DNA from: Cyclobacterium sp. 1_MG-2023
Lineage (GTDB): Bacteria; Bacteroidota; Bacteroidia; Cytophagales; Cyclobacteriaceae
Reading direction: 5' to 3'
DNA length: 64,000 nt
Assembly (NCBI RefSeq): GCF_030546805.1
Contig: NZ_JAUOPC010000005.1
Location: forward strand, 310,001-374,000
Shown: positions 46,308 through 54,505 of the stretch, piece by piece
How the letters are laid out: every line of letters begins with the position of its first letter
Numbering within the stretch: position 1 is the stretch's first letter
Program-made: the position numbers and the translations under genes
Notes under the pieces: generated by a model
The model's input: the letters and a program-made list of their open reading frames with translations, nothing else
What the model was told of the DNA's origin: nothing
The model's database searches: none

Positions 46308-46404
46308 GGGTAGCTTAACTACGCTATTTTTTGAAAATAATGAATCTTTCATTATCTTAACATCACCCCTACGATACCCATACAAATAACCAAACACTCA
46401 CCCA

Positions 46405-47097
46405 ATGAAATTCTTCATTCCTACGGAAAAGCTTTTTAAAGCTTTTTTAGTGGCAATTTTATTGTTGCTAATTTTGAATATCCTCAGCATCTTTCTGGCT
46501 ATAAATCACGATCAAAATGACACCTTGGGCTCGTTCTTAATACTGCTTTTTGATTTTAATCAGGAAGCAAACATTCCCTCTTTTTTCTCTACCCTACAAT
46601 TTTTGGCCGCATCCCTCCTATTGTTAATCATTGCCCTATTTAAAAAATCAAATGGTAAAAAACATTTGGGTTGGCTAGGTATTTCGCTATTGTTCTTTCT
46701 TTTAATGTTGGATGAGGCGGTTTCCATTCATGAGTTTTTATTCACTTATCTCCAAGAGAAGTACCACAATTCGTCTTTATTTTATTATATCAGCTTGTTT
46801 GTTTTCGGATTTGTATTGGTAGGAATAGCCTTGATTTACATTCCTTTTTTCAATCATCTCAATAAAAAATTACTCATTGGCATGCTGTCATCTATGGGCA
46901 TATTTCTGGTCGGTGCTATTGTTTTTGAAAGCATCGGAAACAATATTTTTGACACCTATGGTTTAAGCTTTGGTTACAGGTTGATTTATACAGTAGAAGA
47001 GACCCTTGAAATGCTTGGGCTCGCGATTTTTATCAATACATTAAATTGGTACATCGGTATCAAAATGCAAAAAATATCCATTGTGCTAACAATTTAA
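46405..47097 (+). CDS. Polytopic membrane protein of unknown function
   Basis: The 230-residue protein has about six hydrophobic helices (roughly 10-32, 58-79, 88-102, 124-146, 156-174 and 203-218). Acidic and histidine residues lie in or at the edges of helices, as in LMLDEAVSIHEFLF (Asp103, Glu104, His109, Glu110), FESIGN (Glu175) and YTVEETLEMLG (Glu198, Glu199, Glu202). This is unusual for a simple anchor and could form a metal site or active centre. I do not recognise the family. It is flanked by a terminator before and a separate regulated gene after, so it appears to be its own unit. Confidence 0.65.
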   Translation: MKFFIPTEKLFKAFLVAILLLLILNILSIFLAINHDQNDTLGSFLILLFDFNQEANIPSFFSTLQFLAASLLLLIIALFKKSNGKKHLGWLGISLLFFLLMLDEAVSIHEFLFTYLQEKYHNSSLFYYISLFVFGFVLVGIALIYIPFFNHLNKKLLIGMLSSMGIFLVGAIVFESIGNNIFDTYGLSFGYRLIYTVEETLEMLGLAIFINTLNWYIGIKMQKISIVLTI

Positions 47098-47166
47098 CAA
47101 TCCTCACTCCCCTACTACACCAAATAAAACAATCCCTTCAGGCTATCAAGCATTTTTGAAGCTTTT

Positions 47167-47194
47167 ACTGGACAGTACAGGACAGTTCTGACAG
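47167..47194. promoter_or_regulatory. Tandem 10-bp repeats upstream of the FG-GAP gene, candidate operator
   Basis: Three copies in 10-bp phase, CTGGACAGTA, CAGGACAGTT and CTGACAGATA (third degenerate), run from 47168 to 47197. The first is also part of a small palindrome (TACTG-GA-CAGTA). The exact ACAGGACAG (47177-47185) recurs before susC. The block ends about 20 bp before the ATG, a position suited to repression. Confidence 0.5.
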
Positions 47195-47215
47195 ATAAAC
47201 TACTATCTTTAAGAC

Positions 47216-48346
47216 ATGAATCTAAGCCTAAATATCGCATTAGTATTGGCAGGATTGGCCAATGAGCCCAAGCCTATAACCTTTGAAAAGCAAATTATTG
47301 CCATGGAAACCGCTGAGTCAGCAGGCGTTTTCGATGTCGACGCAGATGGTCATTTGGATATCGTCTCCGGCAGCTACTGGTACAAGGGCCCTGAATTTAC
47401 CAAAAGACAATTGATCGGTCAAATTAAAAGGGTAAGTGAATATTTTGATGATTTCTCTACCATTCCTATGGATGTAAATGGGGATGGAAAGATGGACTAT
47501 GTTACCGGAGGTTGGTTTGGGAAAACCCTCTATTGGGTAGAAAACCCGGGAAGCAATAAAGAGTGGGAGGTGCATGAAATCACCAAACCCGGCAATGTTG
47601 AAACCACACGTGCCTGGGATGTAAACAATGATGGACAATTGGACATTGTTCCCAATACACCTAATCAACCCCTCGCCTATTATACTTTGATTCGTGACGC
47701 AGACGGTAAAGGAACCGGTGAATTTGAAAAGCATCCGGTGGCTGAAAAACATGGTCATGGACTTGGATTTGGTGACATTAATGGAGATGGAAGAGGAGAT
47801 TTTATTGTCCCTGAAGGCTGGCTAGAAGCACCTCAAGACCTAAAAAATGGCACATGGAAACTCCATGAGACCTTTCAACTTGGAGGTGCCAGCGTACCCA
47901 TTATCGTGACAGATGTAAATAAAGACGGTTTAAATGACCTTATCGTTGGCCAAGGTCATGATTACGGCTTACATTGGTATGAACAAATCAAGGACAAGGA
48001 AACCATTGGCTTTAAAAAACATGCCATTGACCCCTATCAATCCCAATACCACACCATGGAATGGGTGGACATTGACAATGACGGAGAAATGGAACTGGTT
48101 ACCGGAAAACGCTACCGTGCACATAATGGCAATGACCCCGGAGGAAATGATTTTATGGGAATGTATTATTTTAAATGGAATGGTGAATCTTTCACTAAAA
48201 ACGTCATAAGCTATGGCCCATTTGGAGAAGGCAAAGGTGCCGGACTTTATTTTTCCGTTGCCGACTTAAACGGCAATGGCCTAAAAGACATTGTCGTTGC
48301 CGGAAAAGATGGTTTGGTAGTATTCCACAATAAAGGAAGTCGCTAA
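47216..48346 (+). CDS. FG-GAP/VCBS repeat beta-propeller protein
   Basis: The 376-residue protein consists of seven calcium-binding-type propeller repeats, seen as FDVDADGHLDIVSG, MDVNGDGKMDYVTG, WDVNNDGQLDIVP, GDINGDGRGDFIVPEG, TDVNKDGLNDLIVG, VDIDNDGEMELVTG and ADLNGNGLKDIVVAG. The DxDxDGxxD cores should each bind a calcium ion. A short hydrophobic N-terminus (about 1-15) may serve as a signal, but it is weak. Such proteins often bind or act on carbohydrates in gene clusters like this one. The upstream repeats shared with susC suggest joint regulation. Confidence 0.85.
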   Translation: MNLSLNIALVLAGLANEPKPITFEKQIIAMETAESAGVFDVDADGHLDIVSGSYWYKGPEFTKRQLIGQIKRVSEYFDDFSTIPMDVNGDGKMDYVTGGWFGKTLYWVENPGSNKEWEVHEITKPGNVETTRAWDVNNDGQLDIVPNTPNQPLAYYTLIRDADGKGTGEFEKHPVAEKHGHGLGFGDINGDGRGDFIVPEGWLEAPQDLKNGTWKLHETFQLGGASVPIIVTDVNKDGLNDLIVGQGHDYGLHWYEQIKDKETIGFKKHAIDPYQSQYHTMEWVDIDNDGEMELVTGKRYRAHNGNDPGGNDFMGMYYFKWNGESFTKNVISYGPFGEGKGAGLYFSVADLNGNGLKDIVVAGKDGLVVFHNKGSR

Positions 48347-48441
48347 GAACATTTATTTAGTTTAACCAGGTTGTTAATACCGGGCATTTTAAATTAACTT
48401 TTAATTAATAAGCAGCACCGATTCTTGGTTGGTGCTTTCTT

Positions 48442-48449
48442 TATATTTG
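48442..48449 (+). promoter_or_regulatory. Candidate -7 element before the phosphoesterase gene
   Basis: TATATTTG matches the Bacteroidota -7 consensus TAnnTTTG exactly, about 70 bp before the start at 48517. Two TTG triplets lie upstream, but closer than the usual 19 bp. Tentative. Confidence 0.3.
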
Positions 48450-48516
48450 GTTTTCATTTCGGAGAGACAATGACAAAATTATTTTTCTCCCTGGTATTTT
48501 AAACAAATAATCACTC

Positions 48517-50094
48517 ATGAAAAAACTAATCTGCTTTTGCTGGGCCATCAGTCTCAGTTTTAGTCTACTGGCACAAAACAATGTCGTAGGATATGTCTAT
48601 GAAGACAGCAATCAAAACGGGAAAAAGGAACGCCGAGAAAAAGGCATCCCAGAAGTGGCTGTCAGCAATGGAAAAGAAGTAGTCCTCACAGACAATAAAG
48701 GAAAATACACCTTACCAATAGGCTCCGATAATATTATCTTTGTTATTAAACCGAGTGGCTTTAAAGTGCCTGTTGGTGAAAATCAACTCCCTGACTTTTA
48801 CTATATCCACAAACCTGAAGGATCCCCAGAACTAAAATACAAAGGAACTGAACCTACAGGCAAACTCCCAAAATCAGTAAATTTTGGTCTTCATAAAATC
48901 GAAGAGCCTAAAAATTTTACGGCCATGATTTTTGGTGACCCGCAACCTTATAATACCACAGAACTGGATCAATTTGCTAAAGGAGTAGTGGACAAAGCTA
49001 AACATGAAAGCAACATTAGTTTTGGTATTAGTCTTGGAGATTTAGCTGGAGACGATCTGGATTTACATCCTCCCTATGTGGAAATATTGAAAAGAACTAG
49101 CTGGCATTGGTACAATGTAATGGGTAACCATGACATGAACTATGATGCAATCATAGATGAGCATTCTGATGAATCTTTTGAGCGGGTATTTGGTCCCTCC
49201 ACGTATTCCTTCAATCATGGAAATGCCCATTTTATTATTTTAGATGACATACTTTATCCAGACCCAAGGGATGGAAAAGGCTATTGGGGAGGTTTCACCA
49301 AAACCCAGTTGGATTTTATTGAAAATGACATGAAACATGTCTCCAAAGACAAATTGATTGTCCTGGCCTTTCATATCCCATTTCTCCACATCAATGAAAA
49401 TGGTTTCAGAAACAATGACCGCCAAAGGCTTTTTGACATTCTAGAAGATTACCCAAACAGATTGGCACTTTCAGCACATACCCATTTGCAGCGACACAAT
49501 TTTTATACGGAAGAAGATGGCTGGAAAGGCAGCAGTCCATTTCACGAATACAATGCAGGAACCACATCCGGTGACTGGTATTCAGGTAAAATAAATGATG
49601 ATGGAGTACCAATCTCAACCATGCGCGATGGAACGCCCAAAGGATATGCCTTATTGCATATTGAAAACAATCAATATAAAATAGATTATCAGGTAATCGG
49701 GCAATCCAGAGAGCACCAAATTAAAATCTTTAACCCTAAAGTTGTGGCCAACAATAGGGGAACAGGTTCGGGAATATTTGCCAACTTCTATATGGGAGAT
49801 AAAAACGACTTGGTAGAATACCGAATAGACAATGGCCCATGGAAAAAAATGAGTTGGGTGGAAGCTCCCGATCCTTCATACGCAGCATCAGTTATGGAAT
49901 GGGATTTAATGGACCAATTGGAACCAGGAAGAAGACCTTCCAACCCTGTCAATGCCACACACCTTTGGAGAGGTAGTATTGACACCAAATTGGCGGTAGG
50001 CAAACATACCATCACGGTAAGAGCGAAGGACATGTTCGGCAGAACTTTTACCGAAACCAGCGAATATAATGTAGCTGAGCCGGTGGCTTATTAA
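48517..50094 (+). CDS. Secreted calcineurin-like phosphoesterase
   Basis: The 525-residue protein has a signal peptide (about 1-19, ending SLLAQ) and an N-terminal transthyretin-like domain (VVGYVYEDSNQNGKKERREK to YTLPIG). The metallophosphatase core follows, with metal motifs IFGDPQPYN, ISLGDLAGDD, NVMGNHDMNYD, LAFHIPF and SAHTHLQRHN. A C-terminal beta domain (about 400-520) completes the MetallophosN/C architecture. The enzyme should remove phosphate from an extracytoplasmic sugar phosphate, nucleotide or phosphodiester. The two-metal ligand set appears complete. It is a separate unit with a strong terminator. Confidence 0.88.
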   Translation: MKKLICFCWAISLSFSLLAQNNVVGYVYEDSNQNGKKERREKGIPEVAVSNGKEVVLTDNKGKYTLPIGSDNIIFVIKPSGFKVPVGENQLPDFYYIHKPEGSPELKYKGTEPTGKLPKSVNFGLHKIEEPKNFTAMIFGDPQPYNTTELDQFAKGVVDKAKHESNISFGISLGDLAGDDLDLHPPYVEILKRTSWHWYNVMGNHDMNYDAIIDEHSDESFERVFGPSTYSFNHGNAHFIILDDILYPDPRDGKGYWGGFTKTQLDFIENDMKHVSKDKLIVLAFHIPFLHINENGFRNNDRQRLFDILEDYPNRLALSAHTHLQRHNFYTEEDGWKGSSPFHEYNAGTTSGDWYSGKINDDGVPISTMRDGTPKGYALLHIENNQYKIDYQVIGQSREHQIKIFNPKVVANNRGTGSGIFANFYMGDKNDLVEYRIDNGPWKKMSWVEAPDPSYAASVMEWDLMDQLEPGRRPSNPVNATHLWRGSIDTKLAVGKHTITVRAKDMFGRTFTETSEYNVAEPVAY

Positions 50095-50403
50095 AAACCA
50101 TTAATCTATACCTCATTTGAGAATGGTGACCAAAGTCAGGAGTGTAACCTCTGACTTTGGTCACCATTTTTTTATATAAGCTCACCTCAATACGGTCAAT
50201 ATGAAAGATCAAAACACCCAATACATGACCTAAACTGATTCCTTTTACAGTTTTTCCCAAAGACGATTCGTTTTTTTTTCTTATTTTGATACTTCGATTA
50301 GAGTGAGTAAACCAAATAAACTAATAATTCCCTGCTGTTTCAATAGAAAGTTAATTTAGGAATGACTAGGGCCTAACCTGAAGCAAAGAGTAAAGGTAAC
50401 TGA
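50095..50403. other. Intergenic region between phosphoesterase and cupin genes
   Basis: It holds the strong hairpin at 50122-50173. The remaining 230 bp have no gene or repeat that I can see. Confidence 0.5.
50122..50173 (+). terminator. Rho-independent terminator after the phosphoesterase gene
   Basis: An 18-bp perfect stem (AATGGTGACCAAAGTCAG from 50122 with its complement from 50151 to 50168) has an 11-base loop and is followed by T at 50167-50173. This is the strongest hairpin in the window. Confidence 0.93.
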
Positions 50404-50910
50404 ATGAAAAAATCGATTGTTAATATTATAGACACTTTGGGTTTAGTAGCACACCCTGAAGGCGGATTTTATAAAGAGACTTACCGAAGTCATGGTGAGA
50501 TCAATGAGAACAGTTTACCGGACAATTATAAGGGAAAAAGAAATTATTCTACTTGTATTTATTTCCTGTTAACATCAAACAACTTCTCAGCTTTCCATAG
50601 AATAAATCAAGACGAGATTTGGCATTTTTATGATGGATCCCCAATCAGACTTCACACCCTATCCGCAACAGGAGTACATGAAGAACATATCATTGGAAAG
50701 GATATATTTAATGGTCAAGTACCACAATTTATCGTCCCGGGTGGTTTTTGGTTTGCAGCAGAGGTAATTCATAAAGATTCCTATTCTCTGGTCGGTTGCA
50801 CAGTTTCACCGGGATTTAACTTCAATGATTTTGAGCTTATAAAACGAGAAACCCTCGTCACTTTTTTTCCTAAACATAAAAAATTAATTGCCAGATTAAC
50901 GCATATGTAA
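50404..50910 (+). CDS. DUF985 family cupin protein
   Basis: The 168-residue cytosolic protein is a single-domain cupin of the DUF985 family: IIDTLGLVAHPEGGFYKETYRS, STCIYFLLTSNNFSAFHRINQDEIWHFYDGSP, QFIVPGGFWFAAEVI, and SLVGCTVSPGFNFNDFEL. DUF985 members bind metal in a jelly-roll barrel, and some resemble sugar-modifying epimerases, but no general activity is established. It stands alone with no close neighbour. Length is as expected for the family. Confidence 0.88.
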   Translation: MKKSIVNIIDTLGLVAHPEGGFYKETYRSHGEINENSLPDNYKGKRNYSTCIYFLLTSNNFSAFHRINQDEIWHFYDGSPIRLHTLSATGVHEEHIIGKDIFNGQVPQFIVPGGFWFAAEVIHKDSYSLVGCTVSPGFNFNDFELIKRETLVTFFPKHKKLIARLTHM

Positions 50911-51120
50911 AAAACTTACCTTAAACTTAAAGGCTGAAAAAGCCCAATCCTAACCCGACCTTACCCTAAAATATTCAATTCTTAAGTTATTGCCTGTCGA
51001 AACCTCATCAATATTGTGATATACCGGCAGCATAAAGCTTAACATGCTACTCGTTTTCTTAGGGTTGTGAAAAATTATTTGAAGAAAAATTCATCCTCAG
51101 GACAAACCACAACAACGATT

Positions 51121-52662
51121 ATGAAAAATTTAAATCGAAAAATCCATTTAACACTTTTTGTATTAAGCTTCTTTTTTCTCAGCAATTGCAGTCCTCCACA
51201 ACAGGAAATAAAGGAAAAACCCAACATCTTATTTTTAGCTGTGGATGACATGAATGACTGGGCTGGTTTTTTATCCGGGCACACCGGTATGAAAATCCAC
51301 ACCCCTAATATAGATCGCCTCGCTGCTTCTTCAATGATTTTCACCAATGCCCATACTCCTGCACCTGCTTGTGCACCTACGCGCGCGGCTATTCTTTCAG
51401 GTGTGCACCATGCGCGATCAGGCGCTCAAAATGTATACTGGGGAGATGGGCCGAAATGGCGAGAATTTGAAGCCCTTAAAGAGGTCACAACCCTAGAAAA
51501 ATTCTTCAAAAACAATGGCTATAAAACATTGGGGGCGGGCAAAATCTACCATAGTCAGGCTCCGCCATGGTCTCCAACCAGCCAAGTAGAGCCTGAAAAC
51601 TGGGATTATTATTACCCTAGCCCCTACATTTCTCACCCTTTTCAAATGAGGGCACCTGAAGAGGTCATCTACCCTGAAGATGTAGACAATGAAAACCGCC
51701 CCGGAGGAGGGGCTAATAGTTGGTGGACCTGGGGAGCAATTCCTGTTGCGGACGAAAAAATGGCTGATTATCATGTAGCCGACTGGGGGAGCTACCAACT
51801 CGTTCAAAAACATGACAAGCCCTTTTTCTTAGCGGTAGGAATGTGGAAACCACATGACCCTTGGGAAGTACCACAAAAATATTTTGACATGTATCCACTA
51901 GAGGACATAGTATTACCGGAGCGCAAAAAAAATGACCTAGAAGATTCATTTGATCATGGAAGAAGATATATCATGAAATGGGTGCTGGAAAATAATCAGT
52001 GGGAGAAAATAATTCAGTCCTATGCAGCATCCATCACTTTTTCTGATGCCATGGTGGGACGTCTCCTAGATGCATTTGAAAACTCTGAATATGCAGACAA
52101 CACCATTGTTGTATTGTGGTCTGACCACGGCATGCACATGGGAGAGAAGGACAATATTGAAAAATTCACCCTCTTCGAAAGATCAACAAGAGTCCCCCTA
52201 CTAATTTCCTTCCCGGGGATGGCGCACAAAGGAACACGATACGATCAACCGGTAAGTTTAATGGACTTGTATCCAACACTTGTAGATCTTGCCGGGCTGG
52301 AAAAACCTGCTCACTTGGATGGGAATAGTTTGGTACCACAACTGAAAGACCCAAGTATAACTTCCGATCCTGTTATTTCAAGCTATAAATTCAAGTCTAT
52401 TGAAGGTCATGCAGTAAGGAGCATGAGGTACAGGTATATCTATTACCCTGAAATAAATTTGGAAGAGCTCTATGACCATGATAACGATCCCAATGAATGG
52501 GACAATATTGCCTATAAGGACGGAAACAAGACTATCATTGAAGAGCATCGAAAGGTTTTATTAGAGATGCTACCGGATTTAACTTGGAAAGAAGGTACAC
52601 CTGAAGGGTATTCAATTGATAAGGAAGGCAATGTAAAAAAAGATGACTTTGAATCATTTTAA
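51121..52662 (+). CDS. Sulfatase lipoprotein (type I, formylglycine-dependent)
   Basis: Type I sulfatases remove sulphate esters using a formylglycine made from a cysteine in CxPxR. Read from the ATG at 51121 the product has 513 residues with a lipobox (FLSNC, Cys23); an upstream GTG-started extension exists but lacks a signal-like shape. The active-site motif is CAPTR (Cys84-Arg88), with metal aspartates in FLAVDDMNDW (Asp42, Asp43) and WSDHGMHMGEKDN later. It resembles iduronate-2-sulfatase-type enzymes, so a sulphated glycan or sugar is the likely substrate. No maturase gene lies in the window. Confidence 0.9.
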   Translation: MKNLNRKIHLTLFVLSFFFLSNCSPPQQEIKEKPNILFLAVDDMNDWAGFLSGHTGMKIHTPNIDRLAASSMIFTNAHTPAPACAPTRAAILSGVHHARSGAQNVYWGDGPKWREFEALKEVTTLEKFFKNNGYKTLGAGKIYHSQAPPWSPTSQVEPENWDYYYPSPYISHPFQMRAPEEVIYPEDVDNENRPGGGANSWWTWGAIPVADEKMADYHVADWGSYQLVQKHDKPFFLAVGMWKPHDPWEVPQKYFDMYPLEDIVLPERKKNDLEDSFDHGRRYIMKWVLENNQWEKIIQSYAASITFSDAMVGRLLDAFENSEYADNTIVVLWSDHGMHMGEKDNIEKFTLFERSTRVPLLISFPGMAHKGTRYDQPVSLMDLYPTLVDLAGLEKPAHLDGNSLVPQLKDPSITSDPVISSYKFKSIEGHAVRSMRYRYIYYPEINLEELYDHDNDPNEWDNIAYKDGNKTIIEEHRKVLLEMLPDLTWKEGTPEGYSIDKEGNVKKDDFESF

Positions 52663-52781
52663 GGGTTCAATTTTGGACCCGGAAGATGCAATTGTTAAAT
52701 CAAAGATCATGAATTACAGAGTAGGCATTGAAGAGCCCCTATTTTACTTCACCTGAAATAATTCAGATAGTATAAAATTCT

Positions 52782-53309
52782 ATGAGACAGCCATCTTTAG
52801 TAGACTTAATTACAGTAATCCTAATGACCTTTGCGATTGTATCCTGTAGGCCAGTAAGTAATTCTGAAAAAAAGGTTAAAACATTACCAGAGGAAGAACA
52901 AGCCCCCAACCAAAAAGAAGTCGTTCTTAAAGGCGAAAAGTCAACCGCTAACACCACCATTTCAAACGAACTTACGTTTCTAAAGACTTTCAATGAGAAG
53001 TATCCCTATGAGATAAAACTTTTGGAAGAACCCGTAATAAAAAATCGGCTGGAAAAGATGCTGGGGCCTCAATATGCTACTTTGAAAAGCATTTGGGAAG
53101 TTGAAACGCCTATTACTATTGTTAACGGGATGTTTTATGCTTGGGGAATGCAAGCACATAGTGGTGGCGACCCAGGTGCCGTTCTAATGGCAGACCTTAA
53201 TAAAAATGTTTTGTATGTAGGCATTAGAAAAAAGGAGGATGAGCAATTTTATTCCGAAGATGGAAGTCCCATCCCACAAAAACTGCAAGATTGGGCGGAT
53301 GAACAATAA
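52782..53309 (+). CDS. Lipoprotein of unknown function
   Basis: The 175-residue protein has a lipoprotein signal (lipobox FAIVSC, Cys22), a charged linker (about 25-60) and a compact domain. Key segments of the domain are FLKTFNEKYPYEIKLLEEP, LEKMLGPQYATLKSIWEVETP, FYAWGMQAHSGGDPGAVLMAD and LYVGIRKKEDEQFYSEDG. I have the impression of a small widespread uncharacterised family, where the QAH motif is followed by a glycine-rich turn, but I cannot name it. It could be an inhibitor-like or binding domain; no catalytic site is evident. Neighbours give no clue. Confidence 0.65.
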   Translation: MRQPSLVDLITVILMTFAIVSCRPVSNSEKKVKTLPEEEQAPNQKEVVLKGEKSTANTTISNELTFLKTFNEKYPYEIKLLEEPVIKNRLEKMLGPQYATLKSIWEVETPITIVNGMFYAWGMQAHSGGDPGAVLMADLNKNVLYVGIRKKEDEQFYSEDGSPIPQKLQDWADEQ

Positions 53310-53681
53310 CCTAATCAAAGCATTTTTGGCTTTAATGCGAAGGAGTACAATTTTAGTATTCAACACGTTGGTTGTATATTTTGTCTTTCTTGGTTTCTTG
53401 CAAAAAAGAGGTTGCAGAATTTGATTTTTGACGGCTAGAAAAAAAAGGCGGCATTGGATTTTCATGCTATGTAATGGGAATAAAATTGATTAACCCCCAC
53501 CCTTCACGACACAAAAACCGTATAAAAGGTATTGCTAATTTTAACCTGAATTAGAAAACATTTCGGGATTTTATATTCGACATGAATTAATTAAATTAGG
53601 CATTTAAACACCCAGAAAACCAAGTACACCAAGGTTGATAGCAACCTTAAAAAATAAATTCAAACTTTTAAAACCTAAAAA
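53310..53681. other. Intergenic region before the PfpI gene
   Basis: Both flanking genes read rightward. A short frame overlapping the end of the preceding gene (to 53424) shows only chance-like features. I see no RNA, repeat or strong terminator. Confidence 0.45.
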
Positions 53682-54257
53682 ATGAAAAAGGTATTATTCT
53701 TAACCGGAGACTTTACAGAGGACTATGAAACAATGGTTCCTTTTCAGATGCTTGAAATGGTTGGTTACACTGTTCACACTGTCTGCCCTAGCAAAAAAAA
53801 GGGAGACATTGTCAAAACAGCCATCCATGATTTTGAAGGAGACCAAACATACACTGAAAAACCGGGCCATAATTTCGTCCTCAATTACAGCTTTGATGAG
53901 GTAAATGTAAGTGACTACGATGGATTGGTAATTGCCGGGGGAAGGGCACCGGAATATTTGAGACTGAATGATAAATTGATTGAAATGGTCAAGCACTTTT
54001 TCGAAGCCGACAAACCTGTTGCCGCCATCTGCCATGGCATCCAAATCTTGACTACAGCTGGCGTAGTTAAAGGTAGAAAATTAACCGCTTATCCTGCTGT
54101 TGGTCCTGAAGTAACCTTAGCAGGTGGAGAATTTCAGGATATCCCTGCAGATCAATCCTATGTGGATGGCAACCTTGTTACTTCCCCTGCTTGGCCGGGT
54201 CACCCAAGTTTTATTAGAGAATTCTTGAAAATCATGGGAACTAAGATTGAGATCTAG
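53682..54257 (+). CDS. DJ-1/PfpI family protein
   Basis: The 191-residue cytosolic protein has the flavodoxin-like DJ-1/PfpI fold: [21 protein letters not shown] with the conserved glutamate, [17 protein letters not shown], and the nucleophile-elbow cysteine in [26 protein letters not shown]. Family members act as proteases, chaperones, deglycases or glyoxalases, and which applies here is undecided. The Glu-Cys-His set of the PfpI branch is present. A hairpin follows the gene; there are no close neighbours. Confidence 0.9.
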   Translation: MKKVLFLTGDFTEDYETMVPFQMLEMVGYTVHTVCPSKKKGDIVKTAIHDFEGDQTYTEKPGHNFVLNYSFDEVNVSDYDGLVIAGGRAPEYLRLNDKLIEMVKHFFEADKPVAAICHGIQILTTAGVVKGRKLTAYPAVGPEVTLAGGEFQDIPADQSYVDGNLVTSPAWPGHPSFIREFLKIMGTKIEI

Positions 54258-54265
54258 AAAACATC

Positions 54266-54304
54266 TAATTAGGTAAAGGGGCATATCACTCCTTTACCTA
54301 ATTA
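54266..54304 (+). terminator. Hairpin after the PfpI gene, probable terminator
   Basis: A perfect 14-bp stem (TAATTAGGTAAAGG at 54266-54279 with its complement at 54291-54304) has an 11-base loop. The T run that normally follows is missing, so termination may be partial or Rho-assisted. Confidence 0.6.
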
Positions 54305-54399
54305 CATTTGGCCCCAATTATATTTCTTTAAGAAACCTTTCAATTAAGAACTGAGGATTTCATTTTTAACAATTATTTTTAACCCTAGTGAAAACCCAC

Positions 54400-54407
54400 T
54401 AAATTTG
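54400..54407 (+). promoter_or_regulatory. Candidate -7 element before the WG-repeat gene
   Basis: TAAATTTG is an exact TAnnTTTG match followed by CA, with a T-rich stretch (54374-54379) near -33. Transcription would begin near 54414, ahead of both possible starts (54470 and 54506). Confidence 0.4.
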
Positions 54408-54505
54408 CAATACAGCTCATTTGGGAATATGAGTACAGGTACTTTTCTTTAGTATTTTTTCTTTAGCAAATGAGGAGAAAGGTTAGCCCCTCTAATAGTA
54501 AACAT

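Noticed and set aside
47318-47758. A 146-residue frame antisense to the FG-GAP gene
   Set aside because: It follows from the repeated Asp/Gly codons of the propeller and has no start context or motif.
53239-53424. A 61-residue hydrophobic frame overlapping the lipoprotein gene
   Set aside because: It shares its first part with another frame of a better-supported gene, and the tail has no close partner or conserved pattern visible.
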